Assembly (NCBI GenBank): GCA_016742255.1 | Contig: JACVCB010000032.1 | Span: 1-38,548, forward strand | From: Leptospira sp. | Lineage (GTDB): Bacteria > Spirochaetota > Leptospiria > Leptospirales > Leptospiraceae | Direction: 5' to 3' | Length of the DNA stretch: 38,548 nt | Part shown: positions 31,397 through 38,548 of the stretch, in pieces | Layout of the letters: every line of letters begins with the position of its first letter | Position numbering within the stretch: position 1 is the stretch's first letter | The notes under the pieces: generated by a model | Databases searched by the model: none | Seen by the model: only the letters and a program-made list of their open reading frames with translations | Told to the model about the DNA's origin: nothing | Made by a program: the position numbers and the translations under genes

Positions 31397-33898
31397 ATGG
31401 AAGAGCAAAAATCGATAAAAGAAACCCTCCAGCAGGGAGCCAGTGGTGACAAAACCAAGAAAAAACTTGTCATCAAGAAAAAAGCGGCCCCTTCTGATGA
31501 GAAAAAAGAATCCAGTTCCCAAGGCCAACAACAAGCGGCGGAAGTGAAACAACCTTCCACTTCTGGTGGGGACAAAAAAAAGGATTTAAACGAACTCATT
31601 CGTGAAGAAGCTAAACGACAAGGTCTCGGATCCGGTCCGCAAGCTCCTTCCCAAGCCTCTCCGATTGTATCTCGCCCTGAAAGAAAACCGGAACCTCTTC
31701 CGCAAACGGAAAGAGAAAAACCGCAGATGGACCGCAAACCGGAATCCATTCTTTCTGGGGACACATCTTCGCCAAACTACCGTTCTGGTGGTGGTCAAGG
31801 TGGTGGAAACCAAGGTTATTTTAGAAAAGAAGATCGTAATCCCATTGTAAGCCGACCAACGACTCCACGTCCGCAAAGACAAGATGGACAAGGTGGTGGT
31901 TACCAAGGGAACCGTGGTGCAAGACCGATCGGCCAAGGTGGACCTGGTAGTGGTAGACCACCAGGTGATGCTCCGTTCGGTGCTCCTCCGGGAGGACTTC
32001 CTGGTGCAGGTGGACCAGGTGGTGCCAAAAAGAAAGTATTCGATAAAGAAAAAGGCGGAAGGGAAGAAAATGAAAACACTAAGTTTTTCAAACAATCCTT
32101 TCGTAAACAAAAGGCACAAGCAGCAGCTCTTGCCGCTGTACCAAAAGAAATCTCAATCTTAGAAAACATCCAAGTGGGTGAGATTGCTAAAAAACTAAAC
32201 CTCAAACCGGGGGAAGTGATTAGTAAACTCATGAAAATGGGGATGATGGTAACGATCAATAATGTGATCGATGCCGAAACTGCTTCCATCCTTGCTGACG
32301 ATTACGGCTGTAAGGTGAAGATTGTTTCACTTTATGATGAAACCGTCATCGAAGAAGAAAAAGACGATCCAGCAGATTACATCACTCGTCCTCCAGTTGT
32401 CACGATTATGGGTCACGTTGACCATGGTAAAACAAAACTCCTCGATACCATTCGGTCTTCCCGAGTGGCAGAAGGGGAATCTGGTGGAATCACACAGCAC
32501 ATTGGTGCCTACCAAGTAGAAACGGAACGCGGAAAAATTGCCTTCCTTGATACTCCAGGTCACGAAGCTTTTACTTCGATGAGAGCACGTGGTGCGTCTG
32601 TGACAGACATTGTTGTCCTCGTTGTTGCTGCCGATGATGGGGTGATGCCTCAAACCATTGAAGCGATTAACCACGCCAAAGAAGCAGAAGTTCCTATCAT
32701 TGTTGCGGTCAACAAAATTGACCTTCCAGCAGCAAACCCAGAAAAGGTGAGACAAGAACTTTCGAATTATGGATTACAACCAGAAGAATGGGGTGGAACT
32801 ACCATCTTCTGTGATATATCAGCAAAAAGTAATATTGGAATTGATAAACTCCTTGAGATGCTCATCATCCAAGCAGAACTCTTAGACCACAAAGCCAATC
32901 CGAAACGAAAAGCAAAAGGAACCATTGTAGAAGCAAAACTCGATCCAGGTCGTGGTGCTGTGGCAACGGTTCTCATCCAAAACGGAACTCTCCGTGTGGG
33001 TGATGCGTTTGTTGCGGGAGTGCATGCAGGACGTGTTCGTGCGATGTATGACGACCTTGGTCGTTCCATCAAAGAAGCGGGCCCATCCTTTCCAGCTCTT
33101 GTAACGGGTCTCGACGGAGTTCCTGATGCAGGGGCTCCATTTGATGTGGTGATCGATGACAAAGAAGCACGAACCATCTCTCATAGCCGTCAAGATTATG
33201 AAAGACTCGGCCAATCAAAAAATGCTGCCACTCGTGTGACACTCGACAATATGAGTGAGATCATCAAACAAGGTGCCCTCAAAGAACTCAAAGTCATCAT
33301 CAAAGCAGACGTTCGTGGATCGACAGAAGCGGTCAAAGAAGCTCTTGAAAAACTTTCGACTGCAGATGTTCGCCTCAATGTGATCCATGCAGGAACAGGT
33401 GCGATTGTAGATTCCGATATCATCCTTGCTTCAGCATCAAATGCAATCGTGATTGGTTTCCATACTCGTGCGAATCCGAAAACGGTTTCCCTTGCTGAGA
33501 AAGAAAAAGTCGAAATCAAATACTATAGCATCATCTACGATGTGGTGAATGAAGTGAAAGCTTCCATGGAAGGAATGCTCGAACCTGAAAAAGTGGAAAA
33601 CATCATTGGTAAAGTCGAAATTCGCGATGTATTCAAAATCTCCAAAGTGGGGAACATCGCAGGTTGTATGGTGAAATCCGGTAAGGTAACCAAACAAGCA
33701 TACGTTCGTGTGATTTCCAGCGAAACAGGTGAGATCACTTGGGAAGGGAAAATCAAAAACCTCAAACGTATTAAAGTCGATGTGGCTGATGTCCTCACTG
33801 GATTTGAGTGTGGTATCTTACTCGATGGATTCAATGACTTCTCAGTGGGTGACGAGATCGAAGCATACGAGATTCGCGAGATTGCTCGTAAACTGTAA
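31397..33898 (+). CDS. infB: Translation initiation factor IF-2
   Basis: An 833-residue IF-2. Residues 1-250 are a low-complexity N-terminal extension: Lys/Glu/Gln-rich first, then Gly/Pro/Arg-rich (about 120-215, with repeated GGGQGG/GPGG stretches). After the IF2-N region ([31 protein letters not shown]) comes the G domain with G1 GHVDHGKT (about 338-345), G3 DTPGHEAF and G4 NKID. Domains II, III and IV follow, the C-terminal one ([14 protein letters not shown] ... [18 protein letters not shown]) binding fMet-tRNA. IF-2 places initiator tRNA on the 30S subunit. TAAGG precedes the ATG at 31397. It lies between nusA and rbfA. Confidence 0.98.
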   Translation: MEEQKSIKETLQQGASGDKTKKKLVIKKKAAPSDEKKESSSQGQQQAAEVKQPSTSGGDKKKDLNELIREEAKRQGLGSGPQAPSQASPIVSRPERKPEPLPQTEREKPQMDRKPESILSGDTSSPNYRSGGGQGGGNQGYFRKEDRNPIVSRPTTPRPQRQDGQGGGYQGNRGARPIGQGGPGSGRPPGDAPFGAPPGGLPGAGGPGGAKKKVFDKEKGGREENENTKFFKQSFRKQKAQAAALAAVPKEISILENIQVGEIAKKLNLKPGEVISKLMKMGMMVTINNVIDAETASILADDYGCKVKIVSLYDETVIEEEKDDPADYITRPPVVTIMGHVDHGKTKLLDTIRSSRVAEGESGGITQHIGAYQVETERGKIAFLDTPGHEAFTSMRARGASVTDIVVLVVAADDGVMPQTIEAINHAKEAEVPIIVAVNKIDLPAANPEKVRQELSNYGLQPEEWGGTTIFCDISAKSNIGIDKLLEMLIIQAELLDHKANPKRKAKGTIVEAKLDPGRGAVATVLIQNGTLRVGDAFVAGVHAGRVRAMYDDLGRSIKEAGPSFPALVTGLDGVPDAGAPFDVVIDDKEARTISHSRQDYERLGQSKNAATRVTLDNMSEIIKQGALKELKVIIKADVRGSTEAVKEALEKLSTADVRLNVIHAGTGAIVDSDIILASASNAIVIGFHTRANPKTVSLAEKEKVEIKYYSIIYDVVNEVKASMEGMLEPEKVENIIGKVEIRDVFKISKVGNIAGCMVKSGKVTKQAYVRVISSETGEITWEGKIKNLKRIKVDVADVLTGFECGILLDGFNDFSVGDEIEAYEIREIARKL

Positions 33899-33908
33899 GG
33901 CGGCCTAA

Positions 33909-34352
33909 ATGAATCCCATTCGAATGAAAAAACTCGAATCGGAGATCATTCGCCTCATCTCGTCTGCGATTCTGGAAGGAAAGGTAAAAGACCCACGGGT
34001 CTTTTTGCCAAGTTTCCATCGCATTGAAATCAGCGAAGACTTACGGTATGCGAAAGTATACTTCACTGCCCTTTGTAATAACAACGAAAGAAAAAAACTC
34101 ACACAAGGACTTGTTTCTTGTGCGGGATTTTTGTCCTCGCTTGTCGGAAAAAACCTTCACTTGCATACGAACCCAAAGTTTAGTTTTGTCTGGGATAATA
34201 ACTACATCAAAAGTTTAGAAGTGAACCGCCTCATCGATGAATCGGCTCCGAAAACACTTTTTGAAGAACTCCATCCCGATGCAGCGGATGAGGATACGAC
34301 GGATACGGATGAAGAGAAAGACTCTTCCCGGAAAGACAAAGAGGCAGAATAA
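33909..34352 (+). CDS. rbfA: 30S ribosome-binding factor RbfA
   Basis: A 147-residue RbfA with the KH-type fold. The N-terminal helix is MKKLESEIIRLISSAILEGKVKDPRV, followed by the strand HRIEISEDLRYAKVYFTAL, in which the family motif V(S)-D-L-x-x-A-x-V-Y is visible. The region up to about 118 resembles the family. The last about 30 residues (DAADEDTTDTDEEKDSSRKDKEAE) form an acidic, probably disordered tail longer than in most homologues. RbfA assists late 30S assembly and cold adaptation. It starts 10 bases after infB; an in-frame internal Met at residue 6 is an alternative start. Confidence 0.93.
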   Translation: MNPIRMKKLESEIIRLISSAILEGKVKDPRVFLPSFHRIEISEDLRYAKVYFTALCNNNERKKLTQGLVSCAGFLSSLVGKNLHLHTNPKFSFVWDNNYIKSLEVNRLIDESAPKTLFEELHPDAADEDTTDTDEEKDSSRKDKEAE

Positions 34353-34445
34353 ATCTTTCCGAAACCGAAACGACCGATTCCCATTTGGATTTTCCCTCAA
34401 ATGAAAATTTATCATACGCACCTAGAGTTTGTTTGGTGACCACTG

Positions 34446-35375
34446 ATGGCAAAACCCTACCGATCTGGATTTTTATTTGTTTATAAACCACCTGGGATTA
34501 CCAGTTCTGATTTGGTTCTAAAGACCAAACGTTTGTTAAACCAAAAATCTGTGGGGCATACGGGAACTCTTGACCGATTTGCCGAAGGCCTACTCATTCT
34601 CCCGTGTGGGGACTATACTGCTTTCTCCCAAGTATTCCTCGGAAAAGACAAAACCTATTTGGCAGAAGTGATCGTGGGATACCGCACGGATTCAGGAGAC
34701 CCAGATGGAATGGTGGAAGTTGACGAAAGGGAATCCTCTCTTCAAAAATTTGAATCTCTTTTTTCCATCAAAAGATTGGAAGAAGAACTACAAAACCTCA
34801 AAAAACTCACAACTCAGAAAGCACCCAAAATCTCAGCTCTGAAAGTAGGAGGCAAACGCCAGTCTGATCTCTTCCGGGAAGGGACTGCGGTGGAAGAAAA
34901 GGAACGTGCCATCACCATCCATTCGGTAAAAGACATCCAAAAAACAGAATTTGGGTTTTCGTTTCGGGTCCATGTTAGTTCTGGAACCTACATTCGAAAA
35001 CTAGTCCTTGATCTTTCCGACAAATGGGGGATCCCACTTTCCCTCGGTAGGCTTGTACGAGAATCGATCGGTGAGTACAATGTCAGTGGTGCCAAAACGT
35101 TGGAAGAGGTCACGGCAAGTGACCTCAAAGACTGGAAAGAAGTATTCCCTTTGCCGTTACGGATTGTGGACGAAACCGAAAAAAAAGCGGTAATCCACGG
35201 GGGTTATATCTGGGACAAACTCCCGAAAGCCGATTCCCTTGGGTTTTACATCGTGGATGCAGACGAGGCCACCATCCTTGCTTGGTGTTCTTACGAAGAG
35301 AAACCGAACCACATTCCTTACCGCTACCGAAAAGTATTTTTTGACCCTTCTGCAAAAATTATGTTTTCTAAATGA
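34446..35375 (+). CDS. truB: tRNA pseudouridine(55) synthase TruB
   Basis: A 309-residue TruB. The N-terminal YKPPGITSSDLVLKTKRLL motif precedes the catalytic loop GHTGTLDRFAEGLLILPCG (Asp about residue 42 attacks the uracil). The KTYLAEVIVGYRTDSGDPDG segment, the thumb-like insertion (about 95-150) and the C-terminal VHVSSGTYIRKLVLDLSDKWG conserved box follow. The enzyme makes pseudouridine at position 55 in the T loop of tRNAs. The ATG lies 93 bases after rbfA, with no clear gene or strong hairpin in between and a modest GGTGA upstream of the start. The order rbfA-truB-rpsO-pnp is conserved across bacteria. Confidence 0.96.
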   Translation: MAKPYRSGFLFVYKPPGITSSDLVLKTKRLLNQKSVGHTGTLDRFAEGLLILPCGDYTAFSQVFLGKDKTYLAEVIVGYRTDSGDPDGMVEVDERESSLQKFESLFSIKRLEEELQNLKKLTTQKAPKISALKVGGKRQSDLFREGTAVEEKERAITIHSVKDIQKTEFGFSFRVHVSSGTYIRKLVLDLSDKWGIPLSLGRLVRESIGEYNVSGAKTLEEVTASDLKDWKEVFPLPLRIVDETEKKAVIHGGYIWDKLPKADSLGFYIVDADEATILAWCSYEEKPNHIPYRYRKVFFDPSAKIMFSK

Positions 35376-35401
35376 GTCGTTCTTAAAATCTGGACACTAG
35401 T

Positions 35402-35668
35402 ATGATCACAAAAGAACAAAAACAGCAGATCATTGCTACATTCGGTAGCAAACCAAACGACACAGGTTCTGCAGAAGTACAAATCGCTCTTCTCGACTCT
35501 CGTATTAAAGACCTTACGGAACACTTCAAAGCAAATAAGAAGGATTTCCACTCTCGCCGTGGCCTAATCGCTATGGTAAACCAGAGAAAGAGTTTGTTGG
35601 AATACCTCAAACGTTCCAACTTAGAAAGTTATAAAAAGCTGATTGAAAAACTCGGCCTTAGGAAGTAA
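35402..35668 (+). CDS. rpsO: Small ribosomal subunit protein S15
   Basis: An 88-residue S15 of typical length. It has the conserved [69 protein letters not shown] pattern, with the His-Ser-Arg-Arg-Gly-Leu RNA-binding turn and the terminal LGLRK. It binds the 16S rRNA central domain and forms an intersubunit bridge. It starts 26 bases after truB without an obvious strong ribosome-binding site. S15 translation is autoregulated by leader structures in several bacteria; I could not assign one here. The pnp gene starts 5 bases after its stop. Confidence 0.98.
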   Translation: MITKEQKQQIIATFGSKPNDTGSAEVQIALLDSRIKDLTEHFKANKKDFHSRRGLIAMVNQRKSLLEYLKRSNLESYKKLIEKLGLRK

Positions 35669-35673
35669 TTCCT

Positions 35674-37764
35674 ATGGCTACAGAGTTCACTGGTGTTTGG
35701 GGTAGAGATTCTATTACCCTAGAGACCGGCAAGTGGGCGAAACAAGCTCACGGGTCGGTTGTATACAAAACCGGAAATTTGGTCCTGCTTGCCACTGTGT
35801 GTGCAGCTGACGAACCAAAAGAAGGACAAGATTTTTTCCCTTTAACTTGCGAATATACGGAAAAAGCTTACTCAGTAGGTCGTTTTCCTGGCGGTTACTT
35901 CAAACGCGAAGCAAAACCTGCAGAGCACGAAGTATTACTCTCTCGTATCATCGATAGACCGATCCGTCCGATGTTCCCTGAAGGTTACTTCTCGGAAGTC
36001 CAACTCCTCGTCCAAGTATTATCTGCTGATAAACAAGTTTCTGTCCAAGGCCATGCAATTAATGCAGCTTCGGCGGCACTTTCTGTTTCTTCCATTCCAT
36101 TTGCAGGTCCCATTGCGGGTGCTCGTATCGGAAGGATCGCTGGTGAGTTCATTTTAAACCCGACCAACGAAGAAATCACTAAATCTGATTTGGATTTAGT
36201 CGTCGCAGGAACCAAAGATGCCATCGTCATGATCGAAGGGGAAGCAAGCGAAATCTCCAAAGAAGACATGATGAATGCTCTTCGTTTTGCACAAGAACAG
36301 CTGAAAATTGCTGTGATGATGCAGGAAGAATTGGCTAAGAAAAATGGTACGGTTAAAAAAGAAGTCGTTTTAAAAACTCCTGATAAAGAACTCCACGCAA
36401 AAATTCGTGAGTTTGCATTTGAACGTTTAACAGCTGCTAACAAGAATGCAGACAAAGCAAAACGTAACGATGACATCAAAGCCATTAACAAAGAAACGGT
36501 TGAACATTTTAAAAACTTACTGGCTCCAGAAGATAAAACAAAAGACATCAAACATTTCCTTCATGAATTAGAATACGAAGTTGTTCGTGAACTAGTGCTT
36601 GGAGAAGGGATTCGTTTTGACGGTCGGAAAACAAACGAAATACGACAAATTTCATGTGAGATTGATGTACTTCCTGGACCACATGGTTCTGCTGTTTTCA
36701 CAAGAGGACAAACTCAGTCCCTTGGGGTCATGACACTTGGAACTACTTCGGATAACCAACGTTACGAAACTCTCGAAGGTTCCAAAGAAAAGAACTTTAT
36801 GTTACACTATAATTTCCCTGCGTTTTCTGTAGGGGAAGTGCGACGTAACTCTGGCCCTGGAAGGCGTGAAATTGGTCATGGGAATCTAGCAGAACGTGCG
36901 ATTAAAAAAGTCCTTCCTACGCAAACAGAGTTTCCGTATGTGATACGACTTGTGTCTGAAATTTTAGAATCCAATGGATCTTCTTCTATGGCGTCCGTTT
37001 GTTCGGGAACACTCGCGCTTATGGCGGGTGGGGTTCCGATTTCTGGCCCTGTGTCTGGGATTGCAATGGGACTTTTCAGTGATGAAAAAGGCCGATTTGC
37101 GGTTCTTTCTGACATTGCTGGGATCGAAGACCACTTTGGTGATATGGACTTCAAACTTGCGGGAACCAAAAAAGGCATCACTGCCTTCCAAATGGACCTA
37201 AAAGTAAATGGTTTAGGACTTGAAGTCTTACAAAAGGCCATCGAACAAGCAGAAGTGGGTCGTGACCACATCCTTGGTGAGATGAACAAAGCGATTTCTT
37301 CCGTAAAAGGAAACTTAAGCGAAAACGCTCCTCGTATCACACAAAAACAAATTCCAAAAGATCGTATCGGAGAACTCATTGGCCCTGGTGGGAAAATGAT
37401 CCGTGCCATCATCGAACAATCTGGTTCGGAAATTTCTGTGGATGACTCTGGAAAGGTAACCATTGCCTCTCCAAGTGAAGAGTCCAAAGAAAAAGCCATT
37501 GCCATGATCGATGGAATCTTTGAAGAAATTGAAGTGGGGAAAATTTACGAAGGGGTGATCAAACGAATCGCTGACTTTGGTGCTTTTGTTGAAATTTTAC
37601 CTGGAAAAGAAGGGCTTTGCCACATCTCTAAATTAGATGTGAAACGAGTTCAATCTGTTCGTGACATTGTTTCCGAAGGGGAAAAAATCAAAGTGAAAGT
37701 AATTTCCGTTGATAAAATGGGAAAAATTGATCTTTCGAGAAAGGATGTCCTTTTAGATAACTAA
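35674..37764 (+). CDS. pnp: Polyribonucleotide nucleotidyltransferase (PNPase)
   Basis: A 696-residue PNPase with two RNase PH domains. The first has [20 protein letters not shown] and the [36 protein letters not shown] stretch. The second, catalytic one has [50 protein letters not shown] and [16 protein letters not shown] with the metal-binding Asp residues. These are followed by a KH domain ([19 protein letters not shown] loop) and an S1 domain ([27 protein letters not shown]). It degrades RNA phosphorolytically from the 3' end. It begins 5 bases after rpsO, as in many bacteria. A hairpin lies 8 bases past its stop. Confidence 0.98.
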   Translation: MATEFTGVWGRDSITLETGKWAKQAHGSVVYKTGNLVLLATVCAADEPKEGQDFFPLTCEYTEKAYSVGRFPGGYFKREAKPAEHEVLLSRIIDRPIRPMFPEGYFSEVQLLVQVLSADKQVSVQGHAINAASAALSVSSIPFAGPIAGARIGRIAGEFILNPTNEEITKSDLDLVVAGTKDAIVMIEGEASEISKEDMMNALRFAQEQLKIAVMMQEELAKKNGTVKKEVVLKTPDKELHAKIREFAFERLTAANKNADKAKRNDDIKAINKETVEHFKNLLAPEDKTKDIKHFLHELEYEVVRELVLGEGIRFDGRKTNEIRQISCEIDVLPGPHGSAVFTRGQTQSLGVMTLGTTSDNQRYETLEGSKEKNFMLHYNFPAFSVGEVRRNSGPGRREIGHGNLAERAIKKVLPTQTEFPYVIRLVSEILESNGSSSMASVCSGTLALMAGGVPISGPVSGIAMGLFSDEKGRFAVLSDIAGIEDHFGDMDFKLAGTKKGITAFQMDLKVNGLGLEVLQKAIEQAEVGRDHILGEMNKAISSVKGNLSENAPRITQKQIPKDRIGELIGPGGKMIRAIIEQSGSEISVDDSGKVTIASPSEESKEKAIAMIDGIFEEIEVGKIYEGVIKRIADFGAFVEILPGKEGLCHISKLDVKRVQSVRDIVSEGEKIKVKVISVDKMGKIDLSRKDVLLDN

Positions 37765-37772
37765 ACAACAGT

Positions 37773-37792
37773 CCCCAAACATCTGTTTGGGG
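37773..37792 (+). promoter_or_regulatory. Hairpin between pnp and the M16 gene, overlapping the next ribosome-binding site
   Basis: CCCCAAAC (37773-37780) and GTTTGGGG (37785-37792) pair perfectly around the loop ATCT. The next bases continue the G-run into GGAG, so the 3' arm contains or borders the ribosome-binding site of the M16 gene (ATG 37805). No T-run follows. It may limit translation of the M16 gene, cause RNA processing, or partially terminate transcription. Confidence 0.55.
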
Positions 37793-37804
37793 GGAGTGAA
37801 CAAA

Positions 37805-38548
37805 ATGGCACCCGTCATTGAATGCAAACGAACTGTATTGCCAAATGGTCTTACAGTTCTTTTCCAACCTATGAAACACGCATCCTCTATGGGGGTGGGT
37901 GTTTTTTTAAAACAAGGCAGTCTTGCCGAAACCAATTCTGAACATGGTTACTTTCACTTTTTAGAGCATATGCTCTTCAAAGATACAGAAACACGCACAA
38001 GTAAAGAAATCGCTGAATCCATCGAACGAGTCGGTGGGATTTTGAATGGTTCTACGGGGCGAGAATACACACAATACTATGTCGTTGCTATCAAAAACCA
38101 AGCAGAGTTAGCATTTGAAATTTTGTCTGATATGCTCTTTCGCCCACTTTTCCGCAAAGAAGACATCCAAACTGAGAAAGGTGTCATCATGGAAGAGATG
38201 CGTTCGTATGAAGATGCACCTGATGATTTTGTGTATGATTATTATTTTCGCAATATCTTTGGGAAGTCACCTTACGGGCGTGATATCATTGGAACCAAAA
38301 AATCAGTAACAGGTGTCACAGAAAAATCCATTCGTACTTTTTTTGAAAAACATTATTTCCCAAAGAATATGGTGATCTCTGTTTCAGGAAATTTCACTTG
38401 GGAGAAAGTCCTGGATCTCACAAATAAATACTTTTCTTTTGAAAATCCCAAAGGGAAAAATCCGACTGAACTCATCATTCCAGCACCTAAAAAAAGTTAT
38501 TCGAAACATTTGGAACGTCGTAAAATTGAGCAGTTCCATATCATGCTT
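37805..38548 (+). CDS. M16 family zinc peptidase (insulinase-like), 3' truncated by window
   Basis: The visible 248 codons are the N-terminal part of a processing-peptidase-like protein. The inverted zinc motif HFLEH (in GYFHFLEHMLFKDT, about residues 52-56) is intact, and the downstream Glu ligand is in EKGVIMEEMRSYED (about 130). Family blocks RTVLPNGLTVLFQPM, GGILNGSTGREYTQYYV and NMVISVSGNF are all recognisable. A pnp-M16 order is common in bacteria. The ATG at 37805 follows GGGGGGAG. No signal peptide is seen, suggesting a cytoplasmic enzyme. The gene runs off the right edge still in frame. Confidence 0.93.
   Translation, partial: MAPVIECKRTVLPNGLTVLFQPMKHASSMGVGVFLKQGSLAETNSEHGYFHFLEHMLFKDTETRTSKEIAESIERVGGILNGSTGREYTQYYVVAIKNQAELAFEILSDMLFRPLFRKEDIQTEKGVIMEEMRSYEDAPDDFVYDYYFRNIFGKSPYGRDIIGTKKSVTGVTEKSIRTFFEKHYFPKNMVISVSGNFTWEKVLDLTNKYFSFENPKGKNPTELIIPAPKKSYSKHLERRKIEQFHIML

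Noticed and set aside
31780..32040. Repetitive GGTGG/CAAGG DNA in infB as a possible repeat element
   Set aside because: It is explained by the low-complexity Gly/Gln/Pro codons of the IF-2 N-terminal arm, in frame with the gene.
31586..32119. Minus-strand ORF of 177 codons inside infB
   Set aside because: Antisense of the Gly/Pro-rich IF-2 arm. The Ser/Thr/Arg-rich repetitive translation matches no protein pattern.
35985..36551. Long minus-strand ORF (188 codons) inside pnp
   Set aside because: It lies fully within the clearly recognised PNPase gene and has Ser/Ala-rich, non-protein-like composition. It is a codon-bias shadow, as is the 209-codon one at 36876-37505.

Overview
The window looks like a chromosomal segment from a spirochaete, most likely a Leptospira of the saprophytic (L. 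biflexa-like) group. This is an inference from low GC content, many relaxed spirochaete-type lipoprotein signals, TTG/GTG starts, a CHASE2-cyclase/MCP-rich gene set, and outer-membrane proteins typical of a diderm. The species is not proven by the sequence alone. Coding density is very high: no gene-free stretch exceeds about 200 bases. I see no insertion sequence, prophage, CRISPR array or rRNA.

Layout. 1-122 holds the tail of an unidentified upstream gene, followed by a VOC (glyoxalase-fold) gene. 719-4874 (minus) is a lipocalin gene plus a tightly packed operon: short FtsX-like permease, LolD-like ABC ATPase, ROK sugar kinase, HIT hydrolase and a YbhN/LPG-synthase-type membrane protein. 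4868-7014 (plus) is a membrane-anchored TPR protein with a degenerate Mrr-like domain, coupled to a putative lipoprotein. ruvA (minus) follows. 7717-11794 (plus) is an envelope-hydrolase cluster: cNMP-binding patatin, NlpC/P60 peptidase, second patatin. 11795-14865 (minus) is a FadL-type porin and a large lipoprotein. 14965-20218 (plus) is an SH3-M48 protease overlapping a CHASE2 adenylate cyclase, then an MCP. 20215-22885 (minus) is an Omp85-type barrel, tRNA-Arg(UCG) and an unknown membrane protein.

22918-26147 (plus) holds a HIT protein, a tandem PPK2 pair (one apparently inactive), a small possibly frameshifted ORF, and a MarR-DUF1398 operon under a palindromic operator. 26138-29355 (minus) has a membrane protein, the NAD(P)HX repair enzyme Nnr and a lipoprotein. 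From 29488 to the right edge is the conserved translation/RNA operon rimP-nusA-infB-rbfA-truB-rpsO-pnp, followed by an M16 protease cut by the window end.

How they may work together. The right third is housekeeping (ribosome maturation, transcription elongation, initiation, RNA decay). The middle is rich in envelope lipid/peptidoglycan hydrolases and signalling: a cyclase that should make cAMP lies about 7 kb from a patatin whose cNMP-binding cassette looks intact. The most unusual items are the split PPK2 pair with a pseudoenzyme partner, the TPR/Mrr-like pseudo-nuclease, the MarR promoter with an operator in its spacer and a probably leaderless mRNA, and several hairpins that would cover ribosome-binding sites or start codons.
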